Below, in pieces: positions 1-11,228 of a stretch of 64,000 nt of DNA. Positions within the stretch are counted from its first letter, which is position 1. Every line of letters begins with the position of its first letter. This stretch comes from Channallabes apus. Lineage: Eukaryota; Chordata; Actinopteri; Siluriformes; Clariidae. Made by a program: the position numbers and the translations under genes. The notes under the pieces were generated by a model, which ran no database searches, was not told the origin of the DNA, and was given only the letters and a program-made list of their open reading frames with translations. The stretch spans positions 8,653,579-8,717,578 of the forward strand of contig CM060115.1 of NCBI GenBank assembly GCA_030522415.1, read 5' to 3'.

Positions 1-445
1 TAAAAATAATACGGCGATGTAGGGAGAGAAAAAAAAACGCTGCCACTACTGGGTTCACCCTCTGACTGCATGACGTCGGATTAAAGGGAGTTTTTTGTGG
101 TTTATGAAGAAATGCGAACATTTCCGCGCAAGTTTTATTTTTTAAGCATTTTATTTTTGCCTTTTTTCCGCATTTCCCTCTGTATAGCATGTAGGATCAT
201 GGGATATATCCGGTCCTCAGAAGCATAAAATGGACGCGGAGAAAACGAACTACAGTAGACACGGTTTCCTTGCGTTCGTTGGGATTTGAACGCCAAGAAA
301 AAGCTGCATGCAACGTTTTTTTAACACCGTATAAACACGCAGCCGGACAAACGCACGTCACCGAAGCCCGTGTGAACACGTCATTGACTCCTATGTGTAG
401 AAAACCCTCTGCGCTTCATCCGCGGTCACCGGACGCTACAAACGG
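1..445 (+). repeat. Interspersed DNA-transposon-like repeat, copy 1 (cut by window edge)
   Basis: This stretch is about 85-90% alike by eye to 48955-49496 in the same orientation. Shared landmarks are the tract after 'ctgggttcaccctctgac', the segment 'ggatcatgggatatatccgg', and the end 'cgcttcatccgcg'. Homology stops near 440, where a mariner relic begins. Short minus-strand reading frames in both copies are alike only because the DNA is alike. The outer motif GTTCACACnGGC recalls terminal repeats of non-autonomous DNA transposons, but the left end lies outside the window. Confidence 0.6.
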
Positions 446-1105
446 CAGAAAAACGGTCGAAGAGTATAAGCAAAAGCGTTTGGATATCTTCCAAAAAAAA
501 AAAAAACTGGACAGAGACTTTAAGGCAACTTAAAGAGAATCATTACTGGTGACGAGATGCGGATTCATCACTACAAGCCTGAGAATAAACGGCACAGTTT
601 GGAATGGGAACATCCTCAATCGCTGACCTAGAAAATGTTCAGAAGTCAACCATCAGCTGGAAAATTGATTGCTTACAGTTTTTTGGGATTTTTAAGGGCC
701 AGAATTGGAACATTATCAGGATGAAGGTTCAACAATCAACAGTGCTTGTTACAATGAGACGCTTATTGAAGAGCTGAAGCCTAAACTCTGGATTAAACCA
801 GAGGACTGCTATCCAAGGGCGTCGTGATCTTGTATGATGATGCACATCTGCACACTTCTGCCCACACTGTCGACTCTCTGCAAAATCTTAGTATTGAGGT
901 GTTAAAGCATCCTCCATATAGTCCAGATCTTGCTCCATTAGACTTTCACCTGTTTGGTCCCCTGAAAGCAGCCCTACAAGGACAAAGATTCACTTCTGAT
1001 AAAGACAGTGAAGACAGCGGTGCATTTGTGGCTCACAGCTCAGCCTGAAAGTATTTTTTAATGGGGGAATACGAAAGCTTGTAGACAGATGGACAAAGAG
1101 AAATA
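446..1105 (+). pseudogene. mariner-family transposase relic
   Basis: Conceptual translation gives fragments typical of mariner transposases: GDEMRIHHYKPENKR near 550-595 (family form: GDExWIHHYxPExKR, first catalytic Asp), then YDDAHLHTSAHTVDSL near 833-880 (second catalytic Asp in the DNARPH position), then HPPYSPDLAPLDFHLFGPLK near 910-970 (third catalytic Asp in SPDLAP). The fragments lie in different frames with stops between them, so the gene is dead. The N-terminal helix-turn-helix part is not recognisable; it may be replaced by the repeat ending near 440. It is a different family from the four mariner relics at 31.3, 37.2, 41.6 and 47.3 kb. Confidence 0.75.
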
Positions 1106-1831
1106 AATTAAGAGTGTCATTGTCAGCCTCTTATTCATTTAATGTTACTGTACATTACATTAATATACAGTATAGCGTCCAGTACACCAGCACATTTATA
1201 TAAAACACGTGCCCTACAGTATATGGTGCAACAGAAATACTTGTAAATCACTGAAATACTTTTTAAAAGAGATGCAATCCAGGGGTATTTGTAAACATTT
1301 CTGCTACTACCGAAGTCAAAAATCTGACTTGCTGCCATATTATACTGTATGAGTCACGCACAGTAAAATGATTGCTCTCTTGTTGCTTTGTCGTAGCATG
1401 CAGAGGGAGAAAAAAGGAGATAAGAGAGATGCTAAACTTGGCCTCCATTATAGATGCTCTCTACATCATTACCCATACGGGTCAGAACGGCTCTAGCATC
1501 TCTGGCTCTGGAAAAATCAATGCCTAATAGAGTGAAGAGGGGCAGGGGCACCTAGGGACATCCTCTGTACATGATACAAACTACCATTTTTCCAGCTATT
1601 GGTGACTCAAATATCACTATGTCTAAATATCGCTATGTCTAAATACAGGTATCGCTATGTCTCTGTCGCTATGTGTATGTACTGTACTTGCAGGGAATTT
1701 TATTTAATAATGGCAAAAATCATTCTGTCTATCACTCTAGACAATTAAATGCTGAGAACACATAATCATGTACTGTATTACTTAGTGTAATTAACGATGC
1801 TAATATAAGTGTAATGGTAATATAAAAAAAT
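1106..1831. other. No gene seen; footprint-rich spacer
   Basis: No coding potential is visible. Six TACAGTA/TACTGTA 7-mers fall between 1146 and 1777. A short degenerate run built on 'ctatgtctaaatat' lies at 1614-1675. Confidence 0.6.
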
Positions 1832-2047
1832 TTAAAAAGTCCCGAAATATGGCTGTGTCATCTGGGAACTAACAATCTGTTCATTCAGTACATTCAGGTC
1901 GTCAGCTGACTTCATTTTATTGCCACATACAGAGAGTTGTCCTGTGACCACTATGCATGATGGGTGCATCGCTTCATGCTCTTCCCTCCTTACCCTGATG
2001 TACCCTTCACTCTGGAATAGGGTCAATCTGGACTCATCAGACCACAT
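1832..2047 (-). pseudogene. Tc1-like transposase fragment (family E)
   Basis: The minus strand reads MWSDESRLTLFQSEGYIRVRR, the classic Tc1 block around the first catalytic Asp (WSDESxFxLFxxDGxxxVRR), then EHEAMHPSCIV and later KMKSADDLNVLNEQIV. Between HPSCIV and KMKSAD the usual GGGSVMVWGCF block is missing, so the copy is internally deleted. Related pieces occur at 40216-40450 and 45100-45165. Confidence 0.8.
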
Positions 2048-2597
2048 GACCTGTAAAGATTGCGCCTACAGTGGTTACCTAATCGGAATGTTGGTTTTAC
2101 CGTCGCGGCGCTCAGCGGCTGCATTTGGGTTTGTGCGTTTGCTGGCTTTTACCGCTGAGAGGCGCTATATAACTACAGATGGACGCCTCATGCCTTAGTT
2201 CATTCTCTGCAGGATTAATGAGCCGTGCTCCTTTAGAGCTGCACGTACAGTAGTAGCGGATAAAATCAAGTGAAACACTGTAGTTAAACAAATTCATAAT
2301 CACAGTACTAAAATTACAGTACAAATGTAGTCACTGTCCTTCCAGGTTTTATTAATATGTAGGGTTCTTATCCCAATTCCAATACTTTCACAAGTATAGG
2401 ATCCTTACAGTAGTTGTTTTATTTGCTTGTTGTAGGCCAATAATTTGACCCTTCTGAAACAGCGACTTATTTCTTGGCCAGGAGGTGTACATGGCACGAA
2501 TCCAATCATTTTCTGACTGACAGAACTTGCTTTAAAATTACAGACAGATGTGATGGGGATTGAAAGATGTTTCAAATAAATAAACTGAAACAGCAAA
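2048..2597. other. No gene seen
   Basis: There is no homology to other parts of the window. A GC-richer patch at 2090-2200 contains CGCGGCGCTCAGCGG and GCTGAGAGGCGC, which are partly complementary, but no reading frame is convincing. Footprint 7-mers are at 2246, 2315 and 2406. Confidence 0.5.
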
Positions 2598-2860
2598 AAG
2601 GGCGGCACAGTGGCTTAGTGCTTAGAACTGTTGCCTTGCACCACCAGGTTCCGGGTTTAATTCCCGCCTCGACTCTGTATGCATGGAGTTTGTACAGTAT
2701 CATCTCCTAGCACAGTACAGTATGTGTGTGTCCTGCAATGGATTGAAACCCTGTCTAGAGTGTACCCCGCCTCATGCCCTAAGTCTCCTGGCTCCAGGCC
2801 TGCCGGCATCCTATATACAGGATAGAACGATATAGACGGTGAATGAGTAAGTAACAGCAA
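2598..2860 (+). repeat. tRNA-derived SINE (main family), old copy
   Basis: It begins GGGCGGCACAGTGGCTTAGTG (Pol III A-box region), has a B-box-like GGTTCCGGGTTTAATTCCC, then the body 'gtaccccgcctcatgccc' and the tail 'ggtgaatgag'. The layout matches young copies such as 40655-41004 but it is diverged and shortened. Two TACAGTA scars (2693, 2716) lie inside; removing CAGTA at 2716 brings 'tatgtgtgtgtcctgc' back into line with the family sequence. The design resembles vertebrate V-SINEs; that assignment is tentative. Confidence 0.8.
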
Positions 2861-3530
2861 AAAGGATCTGGAAATCAGGCCTTGGATTTTGGAATTTAGT
2901 TCCAATTTACCAATAAACCTTTTATGTACAGTACCAGTCAAAACTTGACACATACCTTCTAAATCAAAAGTTTTTGTTTAGTGATTTATTTTCTACATCC
3001 TTGGACTGGAGATTTCAAAACGGACACATACGGAAATAAGTGTATGTACTTAAAGGGAATTTAATTTAATAATGGCAAAAATCATTAAAAAAAGAGGTTC
3101 TTCAGGTTTTTTTCGTTGGCTCCAAATTAGCCTCATGCACACTGCACATTAACCTGCATCATAATGCATCAAGACAGCTGAAACCTTTCATTAAGTCAAT
3201 GTCAGCTTTGTTATCATTATGCAACTGGCACAATAAATTGAGATAGTGAACCCTTCTGTGCTCCATTACACAATCAATTTAAAAAGACATTTGGGGACGT
3301 GAAGAGAAGAATAAACAAAAGCACAACATACAAACAAATTAATCATCATATTATTCCATTGGCAGCATTTATAAATCTTTTAATCAGTGAATTGATTCGT
3401 AGTCACATATCAAGATATGCATTGTGTTGTCTCTGAAGATATACAGATATACACTCTCAATTATTATAAATTCATAGAAAGGTGACACATCCTGATAGGA
3501 CAAGCTGCCGTTCGGCTTGGCATGACGTAC
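2861..3530. other. Probable intron 3' of the GH47 exon; no gene seen
   Basis: AT-rich DNA with no reading frame of note. On the minus-strand gene model this is the intron downstream of exon 3531-3625. The next GH47 exon is not found between here and the window start. Confidence 0.5.
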
Positions 3531-3625
3531 CTGCCCAGGTTAATGACTCCTCGTGGGATTCCAGTCGGAGTGCTGAATGCCGGCAGCAGCTTCTCACCGA
3601 GCTCCAGAACCTTCTGCTTAAACAC
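3531..3625 (-). CDS. man1c1: Internal exon of class I alpha-1,2-mannosidase (GH47), MAN1C1-like
   Basis: Read on the minus strand, a pyrimidine-rich tract and CAG acceptor (3626-3628) precede a 95-bp exon. It encodes VFKQKVLELGEKLLPAF followed by STPTGIPRGVINLG, then leaves two bases (AG, completing Ser) before the donor GTACGT at 3530-3525. KLLPAFxTPTGIP is a hallmark of Golgi mannosidases I, type II membrane enzymes that trim Man8-9 N-glycans to Man5. The residues after IP separate paralogues: MAN1A1 and MAN1A2 have WA, whereas MAN1C1 has KGV, and RGV here fits MAN1C1 best. GH47 membership is close to certain; the paralogue is likely. No other exon of the gene was found, so the introns on both sides are long. 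The exon carries no frameshift or stop. Confidence 0.7.
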
Positions 3626-3814
3626 CTGAGAGACACAAGAGACGGAGACAAGCTGTCATATACACGCACCCTTAACTTCCGTATTCTGTTCAGTGGATTT
3701 TTCGCTTGCCCGGGTTATATTTTTACAATTTATCCCAGTATGACGAGTTTAAAGGTGCAGTGTGGAATTTTTAAAGACGACCACTAAGAATAATATAATG
3801 TCACAAACTGTGTT

Positions 3815-3950
3815 GGGGGATGTCACTTTTTAAAGTAACTAATTACATGACAAAATTACTGTCTTTAAAAAGTAATCGGTTACATTACAGCGTTACTGTC
3901 TGATAAAAGTAACTAGTTCGAGTAGTTTTCCATTGCAGAAAATTAAAACT
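3815..3950. repeat. hAT (Tol2-like) terminal fragment
   Basis: The motifs 'aaagtaactaattacatg', 'aagtaatcggttacattac' and 'aagtaactagttcgagtag' are the AGTAACnnnTTAC subterminal motifs of Tol2-type hAT elements, also seen in the complete elements at 5349-7240 and 58321-60091. Only one end is present and no 8-bp duplication was found. Confidence 0.5.
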
Positions 3951-4203
3951 CCTTTTTGATTCCTCATGCATGTTGTTTTAGTCAAGACCTTTATAATTAT
4001 TCTACCACCATCACTCAGCCAAGTTTGGCCTATAATCAGTTAACTACGTAAGTACGTTTCATCATGATTCACCACCAGTTTTGGCGAAGTGATTACGTTT
4101 CCATCTTTCCGCGCGTCAGCCCTCGCATAGTCAAACCGCATAGGTGAGACAGGGGTATAACAGCAGGAATAACAGAGGGGGGCGAGGCTTGTAGGACGAC
4201 TTT

Positions 4204-4204
<1 letters not shown>

Positions 4205-4277
<73 letters not shown>
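4205..4277 (+). repeat. (CA)n microsatellite, about 36 units
   Basis: An uninterrupted CA run. The minus-strand Cys-Val reading frames through it are artefacts of the repeat. Confidence 0.98.
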
Positions 4278-4279
<2 letters not shown>

Positions 4280-4395
4280 GGGATTGGTAATGACTGCTGT
4301 CTGGCTCACAGATTACATAAATTACCCAACACTGGTCACGAATAGCATGAAAGTGTGACATGAATCTTTAAATCTTAAAAAATAAAAATTCAATA

Positions 4396-4768
4396 AGTCC
4401 CCTACATATGAACAAGTTCCATTCCGAGAGCTTGTTCATAAGTCTAATTTGTTTGTAAGTCCAACAAACATGGTCTAGATACTAGGATACAAACACAATT
4501 GGCGATACACAGTATAAAACTAACATGTTCCATGATGTTGTACTTGTTCATTAGTATTATGCCGATAGTTGAACGATTCATCTTTTCACCTCGCTCCATT
4601 CTCTCAATTATGTTAAATTTTGACTCCATGGTTATTGCTTGGTGGACATCCTGGGATGCACGCTGGACACACATGATAATGTACGCGAGACATGTGATCC
4701 AACTTCTGAACGTTGTAATGTTCGTATCTTTGAAAGTTTGTAACTCGAATGTTTGCATGTAGGAGACT
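4396..4768 (-). mobile_element. pogo/Tigger-like MITE with TA target duplication
   Basis: Inverted ends AGTCCCCTACAT (4396) and the complement AGTCTCCTACAT (ending 4768) are flanked by TA on both sides (4394-4395, 4769-4770). On the minus strand the inside encodes MESKFNIIERMERGEK then MNRSTIGIILMNKYNIMEHV. That recalls the N-terminal CENP-B/pogo helix-turn-helix of Tigger transposases with an internal gap. At 373 bp it cannot code for a full transposase. The right-hand TA duplication is also the first TA of a TACTGTA 7-mer (4769-4775). Confidence 0.65.
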
Positions 4769-4917
4769 TACTGTAGCTCAGTTCTGCCCCTTTTCCTTAA
4801 ATGGCATCTCACAAGGGATACATAGTGACCTTCATAAATCCTAGCGATAAACTGTAATACTAAATAGTTAAAATCAAAGGATCTGTTCAATTTCATGTTT
4901 TATGTCTTTATTTTTTT

Positions 4918-5293
4918 ATTCATTCATTCATTTTCTATACCGCTTAATCCTTTGTTCAGGGTCGCGGGGGACCTGGAGCCTATCCCAGGAGACTTCGGGC
5001 ACTAGGCGGGGTACACCCTGGACAGGGTGCCAATCCATCGCAGGGCACACACACATACACACACTCACACACCCAATCACACACTACGGGCAATTTAGGA
5101 ACGCCAATTAGCCTAACCTGCATATCTTTGGACTGTGGGAGGAAACCGGAGTACCCGGAGGAAACCCACCAAGCACGGGGAGAACATGCAAACTCCATGC
5201 ACACAGAGACGGGAATCGAGCCTGGCCGGGGAATCGAACCCAGACCCTGGAGGTGCAAGGCGACAGTGCTAACCACTACACCACTGCGCCGCC
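4918..5293 (-). repeat. tRNA-derived SINE (main family), full-length, young
   Basis: Minus-strand copy: head GGCGGCGCAGTGGTGTAGTG at the right, B-box GGTTCGATTCC, body, and tail (GAAT)n at the left. It is flanked by a T-rich direct repeat, tttattttttt at 4907-4917 and 5294-5304. It is nearly identical to 22142-22500, 40655-41004, 45396-45756 and 56064-56410. No footprint 7-mer lies inside. Confidence 0.93.
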
Positions 5294-5348
5294 TTTATTT
5301 TTTTTATAGCCTTAAAATAAACTTTGCCAATGCCACTTTCTATATAAG

Positions 5349-7240
5349 CAGAGGTGGAAAGTAACGAATTACATTTACTCGCGTTACTGTAATTGAGTAG
5401 CTTTTTTGTGTATTTCTACTTTTTAAAGTAGTTTTAAAAATCTGTAATTTTACTTTTACTTAAGTACGTTTTGTTTGAAGTATTGTAATTCGCTACATTT
5501 TAAATCATATTCGCTACTGAGTAAAAAATAAATGAATGAAAATTATAAAATAATAAAAGATATTATGCTTTATAAATGCCCCATTGCGCTCGCGTGTGTA
5601 TATCATGTCCTGGTCGTGCGCCGTTCCAGACTCCACTCCAGGTTTTCTGACAGCTACCTGACCTTCCACACGGTCGCTTCCGCCCTGAGTGACGTCATCG
5701 ACTAGCGCGACCATGTATAAACCGGAGAGAGACGTGGGAAAGATGAAAGAGGTTGTGATTTTGGTGTTTTGATATTTGGTTGTGTATTCTGGTTTTGACT
5801 TTTTGCCTCCAATTGACTTTGATTATTGCTTTGTCCCTTTGGTTTGGTTGGTCTTTGTATATATTTGTAGACAGTGGCGGACTGGGACAATAATTCAGGC
5901 CGGGAATTTGACTCCACTCCCAGGCCACCTCTGCTGCTGCAGTCACCACCACCCTATTCATGTAATCTACTGGACTGATAAACTTGTAGGCGAACCCTAT
6001 TATTGTAACAGGCTCTCTCACTCTGCACATCTAGTTGCTCTGCAATATGAAATAAGCGTGTTCAATAATCTGTATTTATAATTGTGCAGCCATCAGTTGT
6101 ATGTCCCCAAAATCACAGTCCTACTACTGATCTTATAAATCATAAAAAGCACATGTTGTTTAAAAAGTATAGGCTGCTGCCTGCATGTTTAGTTTTGCTT
6201 ATCTTAAACTTTACCTGAAGGTTCCTGCTCTGACTCAAACGCTGAACTGTCCACCACCTCTACTGTAGCTCAACAGCAGGAGCATTTGCAGCACTAGTGC
6301 TACTGCTGCTTCCTTAGTCACCTTTTCTAAATAAATAAATAAACAAACAAACATTGCAGACTGCATATTGTAGACTAGAAATGAAAAATCTAAATAACTA
6401 ATACTGTATTCTTTTCCATACCATCTACTTGATTTATTATTTAAAAAATTTGACCCACTAACACTATTTTGTCTACTTTTTTATTCATTTTTATTTATTA
6501 TATTAAAAATATGCTACATGTAGACGAAACGAGACTTGACACAGCACAGCAGCACTTACATATTGTTGCTCGTTTGTTGGTTTAATTTTATCTATTGTGA
6601 TTATCTAAGTGATTTGGAGAAAGTGCTCGTCTGCCAAATTATTATAAATATAATGTAAATGTAATCTTGACCGACCTGTTCCCTTACTGGCGAACATGGC
6701 TGGGATTTTGCAGCAGCTTGCTGCGTCTGCGGCCGGGGCTTTTTTTCTTTTTATACGCTCCCTCTCTCTCTCTGCTCCTCCTTTGCGTTTACGCTCCATT
6801 TTTTGAACGATTTAGTCAGATATACCCTGTCTCTGGATATAGCCAGATATTAGGCAGTGCGTCGCTGACGTTGGGTCATGTGGGAGGTCATGTGGGAGTG
6901 TAATTTTCCCTCCTGATCTTCTAATCTTCCCTTTCCATTGCCTGATTCGTAGATTGAGAGATCCATCAATTAATTAGTAGTTGCACACCAGCCTATCACA
7001 TGCCAGGCTGATCGTCTGCTCATCTTTTTTGAACTACGAATGCCTCATCCCACCCCCGCTGTTAAAAAAAAAAAAAAAGTAACTCATTTTTTAATAAGAG
7101 TACATTTTTTAATGAGCTACTTTTTACTTTTACTTGAGTAGATTTTTATAATTGTAACTTTACTTGTACTTAAGTAAAATTTCACTGAAGTAACAGTACT
7201 TGTACTTGAGTACAAAATTTTATTACTCTTTCCACCTCTG
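5349..7240. mobile_element. Non-autonomous hAT element (Tol2-like ends), 1.9 kb
   Basis: The ends CAGAGGTGGAAAGTAACG (5349) and the complement CAGAGGTGGAAAGAGTAATA (ending 7240) are inverted repeats. They are flanked by a perfect 8-bp duplication TATATAAG at 5341-5348 and 7241-7248, the hAT hallmark. Subterminal runs of TACTTnAGTA-type motifs resemble Tol2. No transposase frame is intact; short frames at 5695-6080 have no recognisable domain. A decayed SINE tail ('tctgccaaatta', 'taaatgtaat') sits at 6595-6665, and a pyrimidine-rich run at 6755-6780. Scars at 6261 and 6402 are internal; the TTACTGTAA at 5385 may belong to the hAT end itself. Confidence 0.88.
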
Positions 7241-7248
7241 TATATAAG

Positions 7249-9536
7249 GTGATTCACAAGACATACAGTACTATACATGAGGGTTGAAATTGTTTGTAAT
7301 TTGCAAGAGAGGGCTGTAAACATTAATAACCACTGTTTTAAAATATCCTTTAAAAAGATTCTAAAGTAATGTGTGAACATTAAAAAAGAGCATAAGGGTT
7401 AACTCGTTTCTTCTCATATAATTGCACACTGTTGCACTAGTGCGGACAGAGCTGCACTTCCAGGCCCGTGCAATTAATGACTGCGTGTTCATCTACGCAA
7501 ATAAACCTAATTACGCGTGTCATAAACCCCGAGTCGGTATCGTGACATTAACGCTCGGATAAGAATCGGAACAGCTGCGCTTATGATGTCACATGCGGCC
7601 GTTTGATTAAACTATTACATACAGACATCCACAGCCTAATCAGAGCAGCTCAGATCGCCCACTAGCAGATCACGGAAATGAGGGCGAGCGAGACCTCAAA
7701 TTAGAGGTCTTACAGCTTGATTAACTCGCAGTATGATAACTCTGTGTCATAGTTTCATATTTACCTATATGGTACTGTAACTGTGTTCAAATACTAAAAA
7801 ATGTCGAATGATGTTTTTCTATGAAATTAGAGTCAGAGAGAGTGGACCATGTCGTGGTGAGTCTGTAAGATTGGAAATATGTGCAAATTATGAAATATGT
7901 GCAGTAGCACTGCCGTTCGTGGCCGAAGGAAACTAAGCCTCGGGCACACTTATTAAAGTTTCACAGTTATCACAGGATATCGTTTGGTGAGAAACCTTGC
8001 AGATGGCACTATATACATGTTGCCTACGGTGTTATAAAAGCGGACTGCTTCAGTTTATTGGTCAATTTACTAGCCTGGAATGAAATCCATGTCAATAATA
8101 TTCATCAAATACTTTATACCTAGAGGCATTTACTAACAACCAAACAGATGTTGTCTAGCATCATTAAGCCACTGAAACACGATCAAGTCCTTTTCAAAGT
8201 CAGATTACTAATAAAACTCTCCTGATTATCCATAAAGCTTAGTGAGCGTCATTTCTGCCACATTATTCAGAGCCTAGTTTCAGTTAACTACTGTATCGTT
8301 GCCCGCCCCCAAAAACACAGGTTTTACAGCCAAAACAAAAAGTTAAACTCTACATGCTGTCCTTCACAAACCATGTACTACAAATACAGTCTCAGGAGGG
8401 ATAGTGGTAAAGAATATCACGACTAATCGAAATCAGTAGAGTCATTTATCACCCTGGCATTAGGGTTAAATATGATTGCTGGCTTTATCCAGAATTCCAC
8501 TGACGTTGGTATTGTTTTTGGTGCCAGATGGGCTGGTTTGAGTATTTGTTCTGCTCTCTGAGGGTCCCCAGAGATTACACAGTACAGTACAGCATAACAA
8601 AAACTAATCAAAACAAGAAATATGCACTGAGCTGAGGTTCTGTGGTGGAAACTACCTGCATAAACGCTACACTTGCTTACTGTAAATAACCACTCTTTAC
8701 AGTACATGCGTGTTGAACAGCAAAGCGTCTCAGAATGCTATGTAATCTCGATGGATATCGAGTAAGAGAGAGGAAGACCATTTCAGGTTCCACTGCAGTC
8801 AGCGAAGAGCAGGAATCTAAGGTCAGACTGGGAAAAGGTGTACTGAACTTGACTATGTTAAAAATTGGAAAAAGAGGATTCAGAGTCATTTTGCCTGGTT
8901 AGCTCGAAAGCCGGATGTGCTTGGTATTGGATTATGGCGTTTTATCCCCTAAATAATTACTTGGAACAAAAGAACAAGGAGGAACGGTCAACCTGATACT
9001 GCTGTGCTTCAATGTAGGTATGGTTTGTCCAAGTTAAAATGTACTTTAGATTTTCTGGCAAAAGTGTAGTTTTCAGAAACGTAACTTTGTTTTAACAAAT
9101 TTAGAGAACCGTTTTTTTTTTTTTTTTTTTTTGCCTCAATTTATACATTTTTCAACGAAAATGGCTTAGACCTTTCACTTTAGCATAATGGGTAATTTGG
9201 GGAGTCGCGTGAACAAATGGGATTTAACTGATAAACACACGGATCAACAACAATAAAAGCCTTCTTGATTTGGCAATTCAATGAATTTCCATTCAATTCC
9301 ACTTTATTTTGAGGTTGACAAAAACGACAAAGATATGGGGGAGGGGAGGGAATATTTATGCAAGCCACTGCAGTACCATGGATTCTAAATTCATAGTAAA
9401 TATACCAAAGAAAATGTATTTTCTTGATGTGGACTATTTTGTTCTTATGGATTTGATTGTCAACATGATAAAACAGGCTACAGTAGAACAAAGACACTGA
9501 TATACGTAACTGACAAAATGGAATTTAGCAGTTAGC
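7249..9536. other. No gene seen; possible conserved non-coding block at 7440-7720
   Basis: At 7440-7720 base composition is balanced, with homeodomain-type cores (ctaatta, attaatga), a CRE-like tgatgtca and the palindrome AGACCTC-6-GAGGTCT at 7691-7710. No footprint lies between 7270 and 7773. At 8740-8880 a phrase 'tccactgcagtcagcgaagagcaggaat' (quoted in parts: 'tccactgcagtcagcg', 'aagagcaggaat') resembles Tc1 transposase DNA but is too degraded to call. A poly-T of about 24 lies at 9109-9132. Confidence 0.4.
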
Positions 9537-9548
9537 AATAACACTTTA

Positions 9549-9864
9549 GGCGGCACGGTGGCTTACTGGCACCTTCAAGGTTCGGGTTTGATTCTCGCCT
9601 CGGATCCGTGGGCATGAAGTTTGCATGTTCTCCCAGTGCTTGGTGTTTTTTCTCTGGTTGTTTGGTTGGTTTCCTCCAGTTCAAAGACATGCAGATTAGG
9701 CTAACGGCTATTCCCAAGTTGCCCGGTAGTGTATGAATGCGCCTGTGAATGTTTACCGGAGGTAAACTACAGTACCATGGTTGTAAAAATGATAATAAAT
9801 ATAATGGTCACCACCCAACAGAGACAACAGAGGCTTCTAGATGGATGGATGGATGGATGGATGG
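9549..9864 (+). repeat. tRNA-derived SINE (main family) with GATG tail
   Basis: The head is GGCGGCACGGTGGCTTACTG, the B-box region GGTTCGGGTTTGATTC, and the tail (GATG)n at 9839-9864. A perfect 12-bp duplication AATAACACTTTA flanks it at 9537-9548 and 9865-9876. The middle is diverged from the young copies, and one footprint 7-mer (9768) lies inside, so this insertion is older. Confidence 0.93.
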
Positions 9865-9876
9865 AATAACACTTTA

Positions 9877-11105
9877 ACCAAACATAGGTTTTCTGTTTAT
9901 ATCCAGAATCCAGAAGATGCATCATGAAGTGGTTACCAGTTTTACATAACTAGCACGAAAGATTACCTGATGTGGTTACACCTAGGAATTTTGCCAAACA
10001 GCAAGAAGAATATATTAAACAAACTGAATTGCTTAGAAAATTTGAATCTAAAGATAGAAAAAAAAATAGAGGAATGTTGTGATGCCTTCAGTCACTGATG
10101 TTCTTAAGTTGTGCTGTATGTGTTTCCAGATGTAGGATGTAAGATGTCTCCAGTGAAGTAAGCAGTGCCAGTTGGCATCCCGGCATTAATGCTGAGAGTG
10201 TTTCATTCAGTTTACCACTAAACATATGTTGCCTGTCTTTACCCAGAATTCTGAGTGGCAGCTTGAGTTGGTAATTATCTTTAATCTAATTAGCAGAAAA
10301 GCTTGCTAGGATGTAGCATCCAAATAAGAAGGAAATAGAGGAAGAAAAAAAGGGTCTGTTTTTTTCTGCCGCAGTACAGAAGAGTGTAATACTTCCTAAA
10401 GTTTCTTCAACTTCTGAAAAACCAGATGTCTTTACTTACAGTCCTGTGCTTGAGTGCATGCTTTGTAATTAGAATGTAAAAATTATTTACGTTGTACCGT
10501 AAATCATTTATAATGCTAAGCTTTCTAAGAATATTAGCTACAGTAAGAGTCAACTTATTACTAGATATTTTTGTCTCTTTACTCTTTAGAATGCTGAGTA
10601 GCAGCCTTGATCTGATGAAAATGAAAGGCTGTGGCTTGATAGCATGGGGGGTCATCATTATGTTCCCAGGGTCCTCTGGTCTACAGATTTTTATAGCACA
10701 TAATGGGAGCATGACAAAGGCTCCTATGTTCCAAAGTTCTAGAGTTCTATGTTCCCAGAGTCCCAAGTTGAAAAGATCCTGTGTTCCCCTGGTCTACATA
10801 GCATATCATTGAAACTTGAAAAAGACGTTCCATAGCGAAAATACTCCACTATTGGTTTGATGAAGTTATTTCTTAAGAACTCGTTTTTTTTTTTTTTTAG
10901 GAATTGTATGTGTTCAAAAAGTTTTAAAGTTGCCAATAAAAGAAACTAGATAACATTCAGAAAATATAGTATCTTAAATTGGTTCATATTGGTCTTGAAC
11001 AGAATACAGGTTAATCTGTGTTTAAATTCATGAAAATGAACTAAAGAACATGAGAACATAAGACACTGGGAACATAGGTAGCAGCGTGCCTCTTTTATGG
11101 TTAAC
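9877..11105. other. No gene seen; degenerate repeated module
   Basis: A core like 'tttacccagaattctg' recurs at about 9895, 10240, 10585 and (past the SINE) 11310, each followed by a stretch ending near 'ttggtaat' or similar. Spacing is about 340 bp for the first three. At 10655-10800 and 11050-11075 short repeats of 'tgttcccag' / 'gggaacata' occur. The reading frame at 10492-10812 has no recognisable domain. Confidence 0.35.
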
Positions 11106-11117
11106 ACTATTAAACAT

Positions 11118-11228
11118 TTCATTCATTCCATGCACACAGAGACGGGAATCGAGCCTGGCCGGGGGAATCGAACCCAGATCCTGGAGGTGCAAGGCGACAG
11201 TGCTAACCACTACACCACCGCGCCGCCT
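11118..11228 (-). repeat. Internally deleted SINE (main family), 111 bp
   Basis: The (GAAT) tail is joined directly to the tRNA-like head (ccatgcacacagagacgg ... ccgcgccgcc on the plus strand), missing about 250 bp of body. The flanking duplication is intact, ACTATTAAACAT at 11106-11117 and 11229-11240, so the piece behaves as one insertion and not as two fragments. Confidence 0.9.

Noticed and set aside
4093..4361. Cys-Val repeat proteins on the minus strand
   Set aside because: They are translations of the CA microsatellite. The same applies to frames at 59163-59590.
5385..5391. TACTGTA in the hAT end as an excision scar
   Set aside because: Tol2-type ends naturally contain TTACTGTA-like strings, so this one may be native. 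The same caution applies to 32147 in a Tc1 end.
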